From positions 9,903,560 to 9,967,559 of the forward strand of contig OZ020525.1 of NCBI GenBank assembly GCA_963971425.1: 64,000 nucleotides of DNA, in the 5' to 3' direction. Of the stretch, positions 50,234-61,828 are shown piece by piece. The position numbers and the translations under genes were made by a program. The first letter of the stretch is position 1; every line of letters starts with the position of its first letter. This stretch comes from Bryoerythrophyllum caledonicum (lineage: Eukaryota; Streptophyta; Bryopsida; Pottiales; Pottiaceae). The notes below the pieces were generated by a model. It was not told the DNA's origin, did no database searches, and saw only the letters and a list, made by a program, of their open reading frames with translations.

Positions 50234-52758
50234 CACGATGTCAGCGAAGTAGGAAACGTGAGAAAAGTAGGCCCCTCCATCGTCATACTGCTTGCTTTGG
50301 CTATGTTGTTACCTTTTTGGGATGGGCTTGCAGAGGAGCTGGGCATCGGACTCAGCGCTCCACTCCTGTGAACATGTGACGTTTTAGCATGCCTCAAAAG
50401 TGTGAAGGATTCTGTCGATCAATTTGACGTGAGAGAGTCACATACTTTGATGTACCCAGTTTTGCTTGTAATATTCTTGTAGAGCGACCTTTTCTCATCA
50501 TAAATCACTTCGTAGAGTGCTATGGACAACGTGGTAATTCTCTGCGTTCTTCTTGCCAGAGGAAAAGAAAACTTCGTTTCAGGGTCTTGCATGTATTCAA
50601 AGATATCTCAGTGGTGCTATGTGAGCTGTGTATAGATTATTTTGGCTGGTTCACATTCGACAACCATTGGGTCACCGGGAAGGAGTGGAGAGTTATGCGA
50701 CTTACATTGAAAGAAAAAAATGGATGGCCAGAACTCATGTATTTTCAGTTCTTTCTATGATTTGTGTTGAAACTCTGGTGTGAATCTTATTATTACTGTG
50801 GTGATTTCAGGAGCCAAACTTGTGATGATTTGTACATTCAATGTAAGACATATGATCTGCAGATATATCATAAGACAAACTCATGTGAAATTAGTTCAGC
50901 TAACATCTTGTAAAAACAGCAGGACGGAACATATTATCTACGAAGATCCCTTCATCACAAACTCAGGTCATGAGTCACACATCTAAGCACGAACGTGACA
51001 TCTAAGCATGAAAGTGCTTGCACACAAATCGTTTCCAGCAGACATTCAAATTTGACATCTAAGCATGGTATTACAGGGGACTCAGAATAGTATTCCTGGA
51101 GTATCACAACTTGGGTATAATACCTAAAGTTCTGAGCTGGTTGAGGACAAGGTGAAATACATAATTGTGGCTCATCCCTATTCATCGCAGACAACCTTTT
51201 ACAGGAAGATTACAACTAAATTGTGAAATCCACAACTGGAACGCCTTAGTATGACCTCGATATCGCAGGGTGTCAAACGAGTGACCCCAATAGCACAGGA
51301 CAGCAGTCTCTCACTGAAAAGTGCAGGAAGCAGGAGTGAGTGGCACGCTTGTTGGTGGTTCGACCCATAAGCATTGTGGAGGGGTGGCGAAGTTGGGAGC
51401 GGAGGGTGAGAGAGCGGGCGGGTGAGAGAGGAGAGGCATACCTTTCTCGGCCTTTTGGCTAAGATCAAGTGCAGTATCTGTTCTTATCAGTTTAATATCT
51501 GATACGAGGGACATCGTCCCTCATGATATTAATCTAATTTTTCTCGGGTGCGGGTCCACTTGGTAGCTTGCTACCCGGACTCGCGAGCGTCGCCTTGGTC
51601 TTGCACTACTTCCTTGGCCGGCGCAGCCCTCCCCCTCCTTTGCCGGAGGGTCCCAAGGCGACACCAAATCGGACCTTAAATCCCCCTCCCCTGCCGGAGG
51701 GACCCAAAGCAACACCAAATCGGACATTAAATCCCCCGTGTTCTCGAAGTCGGAGGTCGATACCCTACTATTCTCCAAGTTGGCGTGACCAACACCAGAC
51801 TGCAGAAGAGATGATGAAATAATGTCCATCCTTGTCCCTCAGGGTTCGTGGAACTGTACAAAACTGGCCAGTCTCCAAACGGGTAATCCAGAAGAAACCC
51901 TAGCCATGATCTATACTGAAAAAACCATGATTGGAAGCGCGGAAGAAACCCTACCTATGCTTAACAGGAAACCGCAATAAGATCCTAAGCTCCACCGGAG
52001 CGCATTACTATTGCCCAGTTTTCTAATGGTTCCTTAATGAGAACCATGATTTATACCAAATCGCGAAACCCTAACCATGTTTGAAACTTAGCAAAAACTG
52101 GCCAATCTCCAAATCGGTCCTCCACCGAGTGACTTGAATCTGGGAAGGGTGTGGTCTTCGACCGAGTCACTTGAATCTGGGAAGGGTGTGGTCTTCCACC
52201 GAGTCACTTGAATCTGGTAAGGGTGTGTTTTGTGTTTGAATCTAGTAGAGGTGCATGAGTAGTTTTAGCAGTTTTTATTCAGTAATGTTGTGTGGAGGTC
52301 TGTATGAAAACGCACTTGTACTGCCTTCTTTACTGTATGATGTGTACTATGCACGTTGCTTATAAGACACATGACTAATGTAGATACACTCTTAGTGAAA
52401 AGGTAAACCTCGTGTCTGAGTTATGTCATCTTCCTCATGCTTTGCTTTGATGTGAAAGAGTAAACCCCTTTCGAGAGTTATGTCATCCTCTTCATGTGTG
52501 GCCCTTTACACCCCTTACACTGGAAGAAAGAAATCGAAGGGAGAGGAGCCTGAACCGCTTTCGTTGATGTTGTTGAGAAATGAAAAGGAAAACGACAAAG
52601 AAGCGTGATGCAATCGACAACTGAATTGATAATGTGGTGAAGTGATTGATATAGGAAGTATAGGAATGGGGTGAGGAACCTGCGGTGCCAACTCTTTTTA
52701 TGCACAGAACGCCAGAGAAGCCGTGCTTTAACGATGTCAGCGAAGCAAGAAACGTGAG
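50234..52758 (+). repeat. U2 array unit E
   Basis: Last unit of the array, between junction motifs at 50234-50262 and 52730-52758. It contains small tandem duplications downstream of U2 (about 50 bp near 51640-51735; a 37-bp unit repeated near 52126-52210). Its right edge is an empty LINE site that runs into the PhyH gene 5' region. Confidence 0.8.
51438..51633 (+). ncRNA. U2: U2 snRNA gene, copy E (branch-recognition variant)
   Basis: Full-length U2 with the same GUAGUA to GCAGUA change (51472) as copy C and a small change in stem-loop III (ccacttggtagc). The USE-like site is 7 bp further upstream than in the other copies. Confidence 0.9.
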
Positions 52759-53577
52759 GAAGTAGGCCTCTGCACTGTGATACCGTTTGGTTTGGCTGTA
52801 CAATTGGCTCTCCTTACAAAAGCACCTGATACTACATCAATCTCATTATAACAGGCAGGTTGGGTCTAGAACAAATATTTGCTCTCTACAACAGCCAGTT
52901 GGTATTGCAATTGCATCCATCAAACCAATTTGTCACCCGGCATGACATCCATTCAGAATAAAGTATGTCAGAACTAGATGAGTGATGTCATCCTTTAATA
53001 GAACCATTCGTCCAACATTTCCATGTAACAGCCTGCTGCCTGCTCCCACCCTTTCAATTATAGGTGAGAAAGGGTTAACCATGCATGCAAGCGCCAATCG
53101 CAGAAATATTATGTGGTGTAATTACTCTGACGCCCTAAGGTTCTAGAGTGGGCCAATTCATACAGTAGGTGCTTAGTAAAGTGTAACTCAATTGCTGTAT
53201 CTTGAATTCAGAAGTTGCTGCAAGAGAGTCAGGTTTGTGACAAGATTGCTAGTAATATTAATATCACTCAACGAGCCGGCAACCTGGACAAAGAACAGTC
53301 TAGTCTGGACCGGCATCATATGATCTAGTATGTATTAACGGGGTTTAGGGTTTAGGATTTGGGGTGAGAAAACCTGTTGTAAATAAAATCAGATTTCTAA
53401 TAATTCCGTTTATGAGCTAGGATTCCAAGTTTCGATCACGGAACGATCCATTTCCTAGTGCATGAAGATTAAGCCAAAAGAAACGCCCTCCCCCCAGAGT
53501 GCAGGGGTTTAGGGTTTAGGGTTTAGGGTTAGACATGAAGATTACGTCATGAACAAGATGTTGGCATTCTGGCTCAG
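52759..53577 (+). promoter_or_regulatory. 5' flank of PhyH-like gene
   Basis: Non-coding, duplicated at 23007. Contains TTTAGGG three times at 53508-53528 and a related ggggtttagggtttagg at 53339. Telomere-type boxes are common in plant promoters and leaders, but no start site can be placed. Confidence 0.4.
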
Positions 53578-56500
53578 ATGGCCTGCAATGAAAGCATTTC
53601 CTTTCTCCCTCAAATGACTATCAACTCACACCAGGTGCATGCAACAAATCTTTGTCACCTGACCCTCAAGCTGTGTGGTCGCTCATCTGTCCTCCCAGAT
53701 GACGAACGTCTACACGCATCTCTGTGGCAGTGCTGCCGTGATCCCGTTTACTGGAGGCACGCATTCCAGATCACGGATGCAATCGACAGATCAGAAGCTG
53801 AGGAGCTTGGAGGTGAGGGTAAGGTCAGTAGTCATATGTTCAAGCAGCTCTAGCCAATTGGGTAAGTGAGATCCTAAACCCTAACTCTATGAATTTATCT
53901 GGTGCATTTGTTGTTGGGCATGTTCAGCGAGTGAAACCTTACACCCTGAAACGGAATGCTTGCACATTTTCTGAATCGTATCCTGTTGGGCATGTTTAGG
54001 GTTTTCTGCGGAGAGGGCGAGGAAGCAGATCTTCGAGGATGGGTTTGCTGTTTTCCCTCAGATGTGGAGCAAGGAGGAGGAGGTTGGAGTGGTGGTGGGG
54101 AGAGAGCAGGAGAAGGTGTTGGAGTCGTTTCTGGTGGATCCCGTTGAGGTTGTGTCGCAGCGACGATGGGTGCACGCGCCTGGACATCGGTGCACCGATG
54201 CAGTCTCTTCGCCTGAGCCCTACTGGCACGATTCCTGGCAGGTGAGTTTAGGGTTTATGGTCGCAAATGGGAGGTTAGTTGTTGTCACGTACGCGTACTT
54301 GCCACATACTAGACCACAATCTGTGTCAAATACTAAACTCTGAACCACAGTTGTCTTCTGAATTAGAAACCCTGAGCCCTAAACCTCAGCTCTCTGATGG
54401 AAGATCAAGGCGAATTTCACATCCTTGGGCATATCAACTCACTTTGGTTGATGCAATTTGTGGCAAACTACATAACACTTGCATCCTTCAAATTCCTAAG
54501 CCTAAATCCCAAACCTCAGCTGTTGTCTGAATTAGCCAAGGAGCATTTCACATCCGGACTTTAGCATAACTTGATGAATCTCTCTTTGACTGATGCAATT
54601 TGGGACAAACAATCTAACAAATGTGTCATCAGATTGCCGGCCTGGAGTGTGAAGAATTGCAGATGCCTCCCTGCAACTCAACCCTAATCATATCTCTATC
54701 AGGTTCGTCAAACCTGTCCTTAGCTCTGCATCTCCAAGATGAGCTTGATTCCTGTGGGGATGATGATTGATATGATGAAGGTTGGGTGCAGGGCAGATAG
54801 GAATGCGAAGACGCTCTGCGGAGGAGTAGCAGTGTTCCCAAGAAGCCATTGGATCACACATGACAGAATTGCAAATCCTACCACTTCAGATAAATCATTT
54901 CCGCAGCCTTGTGACCTGCCAACTGCAGTTCCCATGGAGGTACGGTTTCGACACGTTTTTCCAACAAGTAGGCTATATCCTACACAATTTTTAAAGTCTG
55001 GGTTCTAGATTTGTGTAATAGACCTATCCATTGTTGCATATTGTTACTTGGGGTGTTGGGGTTGCTGATTTGGGAGGATAATAATGATCAGGTGGCCAAT
55101 TTGAAACTGTAACTAATGAAGGTACTTCTACCTTAATCTTTGGATGTGCTTAGGACCTGAAGTGATGATGGTCCGGTGTGATGCAGTTGAGGCTGGAGTG
55201 TGGAGATATGGCCTTGTTGCACCCATTGCTGGGATATACTATTGCACCAAACACCTCCTTAACTCCGGCGCAATTTCTCGTTTTCAATCTGGGGGATCCA
55301 ACATCTGATGCTAGGTGAAAATAAGTTCTCAGCACTCGTCTCCATGTTACTTCCAAACTGATCATGTATTTAACTAGAGAGTAGCTATCTGGGGCTATGC
55401 ATCAAGTCACCAAAGTTTCCATAAGATACCCTCTTTTGATTTATCGTACTACTCTCTTCTCACTTTGAATAGTTATGAGATTAATAGAAGAGCTCGGTGG
55501 TCTCAAAAGTAGTTTCTGTCGTCGTTTAGAGTGAAAAAAGAGAGAGCTTGCATGAGATACTAAGCCACCTTTCTCGTCTCATGAACCGAGAACTATTTAT
55601 TATCTGATATCAGTGGAAAACGAGGGAGTGCCTTACTTTGGATGGCATTTCAAATAACTCTATATTTTCATAACTTTTGGAGCTTACAACCATGGTTTGT
55701 AAGAAGTGTAATTGTTTCCAGGAGTGCAGAGCTGATGTGGAGCGGGTGGCACTCAATGGAAGATCTCCAGATGGATGAAACCACAAGTGCTGAGGAGGAG
55801 GTGCAGCTGGAGACAGAGGAGAGCAAGGCACAACTTGGCGGCTGGCAACAAAACACCATGACAGGATTAACTATAGATCAATATTCTAGTTTCAGCACCC
55901 GGGCTTCACCTCGAGACCTGATCGCTTGGCGCCTCCGGACTTCTGCTCTCCGGTTTATGCAAGGTTTGATATGTTTTTTTAAAACTTTTTCTACTGTTGT
56001 TTGCAAGAGAAGAGAGGCGCATTTAAGTGGGGAGTTACTGCAGATGGAGAATGGAGTAATGCCTTGAGCATGTTGTTGAGGCGAGCTGGATTACGCCCAA
56101 ATTGTTATTGGACTACATTCCAGGTTCTTATACCACTCACCTGACTTTCGGGAATAGAGTCGTTTGTTTCCCCCCCTAGTACACTTTCCTTGCTTTATAT
56201 AAACGTCGGATCATTAGAGGAGCGTGATGGTCTTATCCATCAGGTCAATGGAAGAGCATGGTGGCCTCTAAAGTCAAGTCAAAGTTGAGAGTGAAGAAAG
56301 AGATTGCATGACATACTTTGATGACTATCAGCTGCCTTTCTCTCCTGTGAAATCTATGGAAATCTAGAATTTCCCCCCGGGGGGGGGGGAGATGAAGCCT
56401 ACAATTAAAACTAGGGAGTTGTGTGTTTGATCAGGCAGGTGTTTGTTGCATGAAGAGTGCTCCAGCAGGGCAATTGGGTGGACGTGCAGGTCGCAAGTGC

Positions 56501-57339
56501 ACTCTGGAAGATGGAGAGAGGTTCCTGCTACGAGCTATTGAGGTACCCCAACTTTCTGAAGAATCTGTCCTTTAAATTTTATAACACTTGTGTTGTAATT
56601 CGTCTCCTACCTTGATTCCTTGGATCTTTTATGTAATAAGTTCTCACCACAAAAACTGAAGATGAGATACTAGATCTGCTTTTTTTTAGTGAAACTGGTA
56701 CCATTGTTGGCCTCTAGTGTTGACACTTGCTTTCATGGCTCTAATCTGCTAATATTGGATAAATCCCTGACAGATTGCTCCGGGCTGGCCCCTTGCATAT
56801 GCGGAACTCATGAGGTGCCTGGAACTCATGGTGAGTATTACTTTTTGCATTATAGTTGTTTCTGGAGTCACCCAAAGTTTCAATAAGATACTCCCTCTTT
56901 TGAATTGAATACTACTCTTTCCTTACTCTTAATGGAAGAGCTTGGTGGTCTCTTTAACTCAAGTTCGAACTAGTTTTAGCCACCTTTGGGACCGAAGAAC
57001 TGGAGGTCCTTTTGTACCATAAATCTTTGCTGCCTTTTTGCTCTTTGAGCTGATTGTAGATTCTAGAGCTATTATCAAGTCTTGGTATCTTTGCCTCACT
57101 TTACAATTTGTTTAGAAGCTTAGTTATTCTATGTAATAGCATTTTTTATGCCTGTGCTGGTTGACATGCGGGTGGCGTGTCAGGGACGAGGAAGGGAGCA
57201 AGAGATATCACGAGTCATGGAGGTGATGAAGCAACGTTGTAACTTAGAGCAGTTGTGCTTGCGGTATTCAAATGTTTCGGAGGTTTTACAGGAATGCTGG
57301 AATGATTGTGAAGCTCTGTGCCACAGTTTCACAGCCTGA
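53578..57339 (+). CDS. PhyH-like (2-oxoglutarate dioxygenase fold) protein with TPR-like C-terminus
   Basis: Nine proposed exons: 53578-53812, 54000-54241, 54724-54939, 55187-55314, 55722-55963, 56017-56123, 56435-56542, 56774-56830, 57184-57339. All junctions are GT-AG and phases agree, giving about 496 aa. Exon 2 has DGFAVFPQMWSKEEEV, the opening of phytanoyl-CoA dioxygenase-like proteins; exon 3 has CGGVAVFPRSHW (the G-x-x-x-x-P-x-SH motif); exon 4 has CGDMALLHPLLGY with the second metal His. An obvious HxD is not seen, and the Arg usually following HP...PN is replaced (TPAQFLVFN), so catalysis is doubtful. Exons 7-9 encode AIEIAPGWPLAYAELMR and a following helix, like a TPR. Exon 1 and the exon 2-3 link are least certain. 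Substrate unknown; Fe/2OG hydroxylase or derived binding protein. Confidence 0.6.
54370..54640 (+). repeat. Direct repeat in PhyH gene intron 2
   Basis: Two diverged copies of about 110 bp (caaggcgaatttcacatcc near 54403; caaggagcatttcacatcc near 54536), each containing gatgcaatttg. Non-coding by position. Confidence 0.55.
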
Positions 57340-57939
57340 CTACATAAAAGTTTATAATTGATGTCATGTCTTAGAAATGCTATGACTTAAAATATTTTTA
57401 AAATATTATGTGTAAGTATTATAAATGTGATTTTTCTCAGTGAAAAAATCACCTCAACGTATGGAACGTGATGGGTGTGAGTTTGTGTGGGTGGTACTAG
57501 TTATCATTTCCAGTCTACTGAGTCACATGTGTAGAACAGCAGTGGTCTGAGAGAATTCACATACATGTACTGTACAACCAGATTGATTGTGTGCAGCCAT
57601 CAATTACATTAGAGTTGATGGCTTCTGGGATTGTGCCAGTACGAATAATAGCAATTGCCATCAGCTTACATGATCTTTGCATACAACACTATAATTGCTT
57701 TCTGTTAGCACACGTCCTCAGCAGCGAGATATTTTTTGAAGAAAAATATACTATCCCAACAATGCCTTTTTTCAGCATCCAATGTAGTTCTCTATCAAAT
57801 TCCAGCCGTAACACTCTAGAGCAAGTTGAATACTAGGAATCAGCAGGCTCTACAATGATATGCACTTTCCCTGGATTAAATTATGTACAGTACCCATCAA
57901 TAAGAATATGGACTTCGACTTGTGTATAGTACATTTCGT
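57340..57939. other. 3' flank of PhyH-like gene
   Basis: AT-rich; presumed 3' UTR and spacer. No other gene or repeat recognised. Confidence 0.4.
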
Positions 57940-58830
57940 TTTCTACCAACTTTGACACCCTCTTGAGGGCTGATAAATTGTTAAATTACCATGAAATATT
58001 GGGCACAAGATTATCTCTATGTTGACAACATGTGTGCCGAAGATGGATACAAAAAAAGATATTCAAAATCTACCAACATGTGTAGCTACGAGAAAAGTTT
58101 CACAACTACCAACTTTGATACCCTCCCAAAGATTGAAAAAACAATTCTTGTCCATGGGATTTTTGAGATGAGATCATATCTATGTTGATTACATGTGAGA
58201 AAAATTTCAAGTCCAAAATATTCACACGACAAAACAAAATATTCGAAATCTACCAACATGTGTAGTTGTGAGAAAAATTCCACTCCTGCCAACTTTGACA
58301 CACTTCCAAGGATTGAATTTATATTTTTTGTCCATATAATTTTTGACATGAAACCATCTCTATGTTTATTACATGTGTGCCAAATTTGAAGGCCAAAATA
58401 CCTACATAACAAAAGATTCTTGAAATCTACCAACATGTGTAGTTGTGAGAAACATTTCACTCCTGGTAATTTTGACACCCTCCCTAGGATTGAAATTTTT
58501 ATTTTTGCCCATGAGATTTTGGACAATAGACCATCACTATATTGATTGAATGTGTGTTTACTTTCAAGTCTAGAAAATCCACCAAAGAAAAGAAAAAAAT
58601 AAAAAAGATACAAACATGTGTAGTTGTGAGAAACAATTAGGGGAACCATTTCACTATGGCCAACTCGGCACCCCCCTAGGATTAATTTTTTGTTAATTTA
58701 CCATGAAAGTGTTGACACAAGTTTACCTCTATGTTGACAACATGCATGCCAAATTTCAAGGCCAGAAGATGAATACAAAAAAAGATATTCCAAATCTCCC
58801 AACATGTGTAACTATGAGAAACAATTTGGA
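57940..58830. repeat. Degenerate tandem repeat, unit about 180 bp
   Basis: Five to six copies marked by ctaccaactttgacaccc-like boxes at about 57941, 58114, 58288, 58467 and 58657, each preceded, where present, by accaacatgtgtagt-type sequence and followed by (c)tctatgtt-attacatgtgtgc. Spacing is 173-190 bp. An inverted partial copy lies near 58850-58950. A 187-codon minus-strand frame across it is a by-product. Confidence 0.8.
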
Positions 58831-59037
58831 ATAATTTTTTTTTGTATTTCTCACGTAGCCTTGAAATTACAAACATAGAGATGATCTTGTGCGGGAAATT
58901 TCACGGTAAATTACAAAAATATCAGCCCTAGGGAGGATGTCAAAGTTGGCAGCAAAAATAGAAAAGTACTGTACATAAGAAAAAGTACGTATACTTATTG
59001 AAGGGTACTGTACAAACTCTGAGGGAGCTCGGGAGAA

Positions 59038-61828
59038 TTACCTCTCAGACCTTTCTCCGGCGATTTCTTGGAACAGTGTCGGAGCCCTTTTTCTGGTAAT
59101 CAGGGAGCATTGGCGCCTGAATGCCTGAGTGGATGGATTAAACGAGGCCTGCTTGGAAATCAGAGACATGTTGTGATCCTTGTCGAAGCTGGTTGTTAAT
59201 CCATGAGCTTGACAGAGCTCTTCCGCATCGCCTTCCCTCATGAGAATGACATTGGCCACATCTGCCACTGGGTGGGGGTGCATTCTGTACCCTCAGAAAT
59301 TAATGGCCTCCAATGCCACGCTACGCATCTGATTAAAGTAGAGCTCCATTAAGCAACCCTGGAGGTAGGAGGCTTTCCGTGCCAAGTCAAAGAACCCTTT
59401 GTAGTTGTCGCTCCTGTAACACCTGTCATCCAACCAGGCCCCGAAAAATGAGCAAAAAGCTCTACCAAAACAGACATCAACTAGAACTAAGACTTCCAAG
59501 ATGAGTTATTGAGGTTATCTGTGAGGTGTGGCGGGATACCATGATTTTAGACCTCTTTTCTCATTTTTGATCAGCCCCGAATAGCTCTTGATTAATCTCA
59601 AAGAAGAAGAGGGTGGCTAAGATTCATGGCCACTTCTTCTTCCTTATCAAAGGTGGCTAAAACTACTTCTAACTTGAGTTTAGAGACCACCAAACTCTTC
59701 AAACTTGATAAGTATTCACCACCAAGCTCTTCCATTGATCTAATAGCTATTTAGAGTGAGAAAAGAGTAGTACTATGAATCAAACGAGGGGTATCTTATT
59801 CAAACTTTGGGTGACTTCACAAATAACTCAGTTACCTCAACACTCTCCGAGCGTATGTGACGTCTGAAGTTTGCACCACGGATGGTCGAAGCCTGCGGAA
59901 CCATAATGACAGCGGTTCTGCCTGCAAACAATATGATCATCACGTCAGATCTCCAAGCAAGTGACTTGGCTGTGCAAATTCTATCACCAGAACAGAAATC
60001 ATGCACACCTGAAAGGCTTGAAACCCCAGGCTCAGAGACTGTTAAAAGACACCGACATTGAACTGATCTCTGGCCCCCAAGTTCAGCAACACATAGTAAC
60101 CGTGAAACTCCGCTTCATTCAGCCACCCAGAGCTGGCATCAACAGCACTGTACAAGTTGAGCAAAGTAAGTAAGGACTTAGAGAGCTGCTGAAAATTAAG
60201 CTGCGCATTCGGATTATCTACAGTTGCTACTTTCTTTTCTCGCAGCTCCCTCTCAGACATGATGTGAAACCTGACCTGCATAGAAAGCAAGCTAGGTCCA
60301 CATCATCAATTCTGCCTCAAATGTAAGAGCAATGAAAGGAATGAAGGATGTCAAAGTGATCCGACTCACAATTTCTTCGAACATGGTGATAGCCTGGCTG
60401 TTGGCAATGCATTGCATGCCCAATTCCTGGCGTACTGCACGCGTCCGGTCAAAAAGAAAGGCATGGACAGACTCGAATGTGTAGTCACTTCGATCCAACA
60501 TCCGCATCAAGTACTGTAGAGTCTCCCATAATACCGGCTGCGGTCGGATATCCGAAGGTTGCAATTCTGCAACGGTCATGGTCCTGCAAAACTGTCATTC
60601 GGCTACATTAGGTTTCAGACAAGTATAAGAATGTAACGAATTTTCCACACTATCGGAGCGACGTACGTACTTTCTTCACAGCAAGAGTTGCAGACGTTCT
60701 TGCCATGTTCCCATTAATGCGCTCAAATATAGCTAGATCTCTCAGCCTTTGACGCTGCTCTCGCTTCCGAACTGCCCTTTCATTAGAGTCAAGCAAGGTT
60801 GTCATAACGGATGGGTTGAGGTGATCGGACGGTCCGGACCGGACAGACGGACGGTTCGTACATATTGCCTGAAGTGCGCCCAATAATTTTTGCAGGTAAT
60901 AAATTTTTATTGTGATGGCCACGCCACTTTCATACGTGTCACGCCACCGTGGCACTAGGGCGGGGACGTCTCTCCCCCAAATTGGTAGGGGTGGAGACGT
61001 CCCCGCCCCTAACATCCCCGCCCCTAACATCCCCGCCCCTTCCTCGCCTAATGTTGGAGTCAGAAAGTTTGGATGGGCATAACTCACTCAAAAATAGCCC
61101 AAATGAAGTGTCTGAGGTGTGTTTTGACATCTATATTTTTGTAGATGCCAAAAAACATCTCATAAGCTTAATTTGGACTATTTTTGAGTGAGATATGGCC
61201 ATTCAAAGTTCCTAATTTTAAAATTGGGCGGGAGGGGCGGGGATGTCTCTGCCCCTACCTTTTTTGGGCGGAGACGTCCTCGCGCCTAATATACCATTTT
61301 TTATAGCCAACTACCCATTTTTTTAGTCTAAATCTTGCGTGGCAATACTGTAGTGCATACGTGGCTGCCATGTCACCTGTTTTTTACCTTGCCGGTAAGT
61401 CAATCCTATGTTGATTGTATCGGACGGGCGAGAGCTCTACCGGACGGGCGAACCGGACGTCCGTCCAGTATGACAACCGTGGAGTCAAGTAAGAACACAG
61501 CCCTGTGATAATCAACAGAAAAACTCACAACCAAATACATAATCAACAGAAAACTCACAACCAGGTATATAATCAGGTACCAACATAATCGAAGAAGGCA
61601 GATAACAACGGTCCATCATTCAAACTCACAGAAGTGACGCCTGCTAAACCTCACCTGGGCACATACCTTGATAAGTACCAACAATGGATGTTGCCTTGTT
61701 CTCAACACCCACGTCAGAGTAAGCAGAAATTATAGCAACTCTATCCCTGCATGAGCGCCATGCACCTCCCATCTCCGAGTTTGGGCGTGTATCAGTTGCA
61801 TATGGTTGTCTTCCAGACGCATCATATC
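59038..61828 (-). CDS. SAC3/GANP-family protein (TREX-2 scaffold-like), 5' end unresolved
   Basis: Exons on the minus strand: 61828-61655, 60771-60663, 60583-60370, 60275-60057, 59921-59836, 59422-59038; GT-AG ends and phases agree. Reading order: SIVGTYQGMCP, then RLRDLAIFERINGNMARTS, LAVKK, AELQPSDIRPQPVLWETL, LFDRTRAVRQELGMQ, EFHGYYVLLNLG, YARRVLR, FFDLARKASYLQGCLMEL, and a winged-helix-like end (EELCQAHGLT, CSLITRKRAPTLFQEI) before TAA at 59040-59038. These are the signature blocks of the SAC3/GANP/THP3 family, which scaffolds TREX-2 for mRNA export at nuclear pores or acts in splicing-linked complexes. An in-frame TGA (59295-59293) falls after ALEAINF, and a hAT-type element sits in intron 1. 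It may be a decaying paralogue. Upstream coding exons were not identified. Confidence 0.75.
60794..61481. mobile_element. hAT-type non-autonomous element in SAC3 intron
   Basis: Ends CAAGGTTGTCAT and, inverted, CACGGTTGTCAT, flanked by the perfect 8-bp duplication gagtcaag (60786-60793 and 61482-61489), the hAT signature. Subterminal CGGACGG/CCGTCCG motifs repeat at both ends. The centre folds back: gcataactcactcaaaaatag near 61077 pairs with ctatttttgagtgagatatggc near 61178, and ggggcggggacgtc-type arms lie outside. No transposase. Confidence 0.85.

Noticed and set aside
54632-54762. Alternative PhyH exon reading IAGLECEELQMPP
   Set aside because: Good acceptor, but its frame does not join exon 3 without a shift; the acceptor at 54723 gives consistent phases.
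58086-58649. 187-codon minus-strand frame
   Set aside because: Runs across the tandem repeat; the repeated low-complexity protein is an artefact of the repeat period.
57940-58830. CRISPR-like array
   Set aside because: Plant nuclear DNA, repeat units about 180 bp and degenerate; no short identical repeats with unique spacers.
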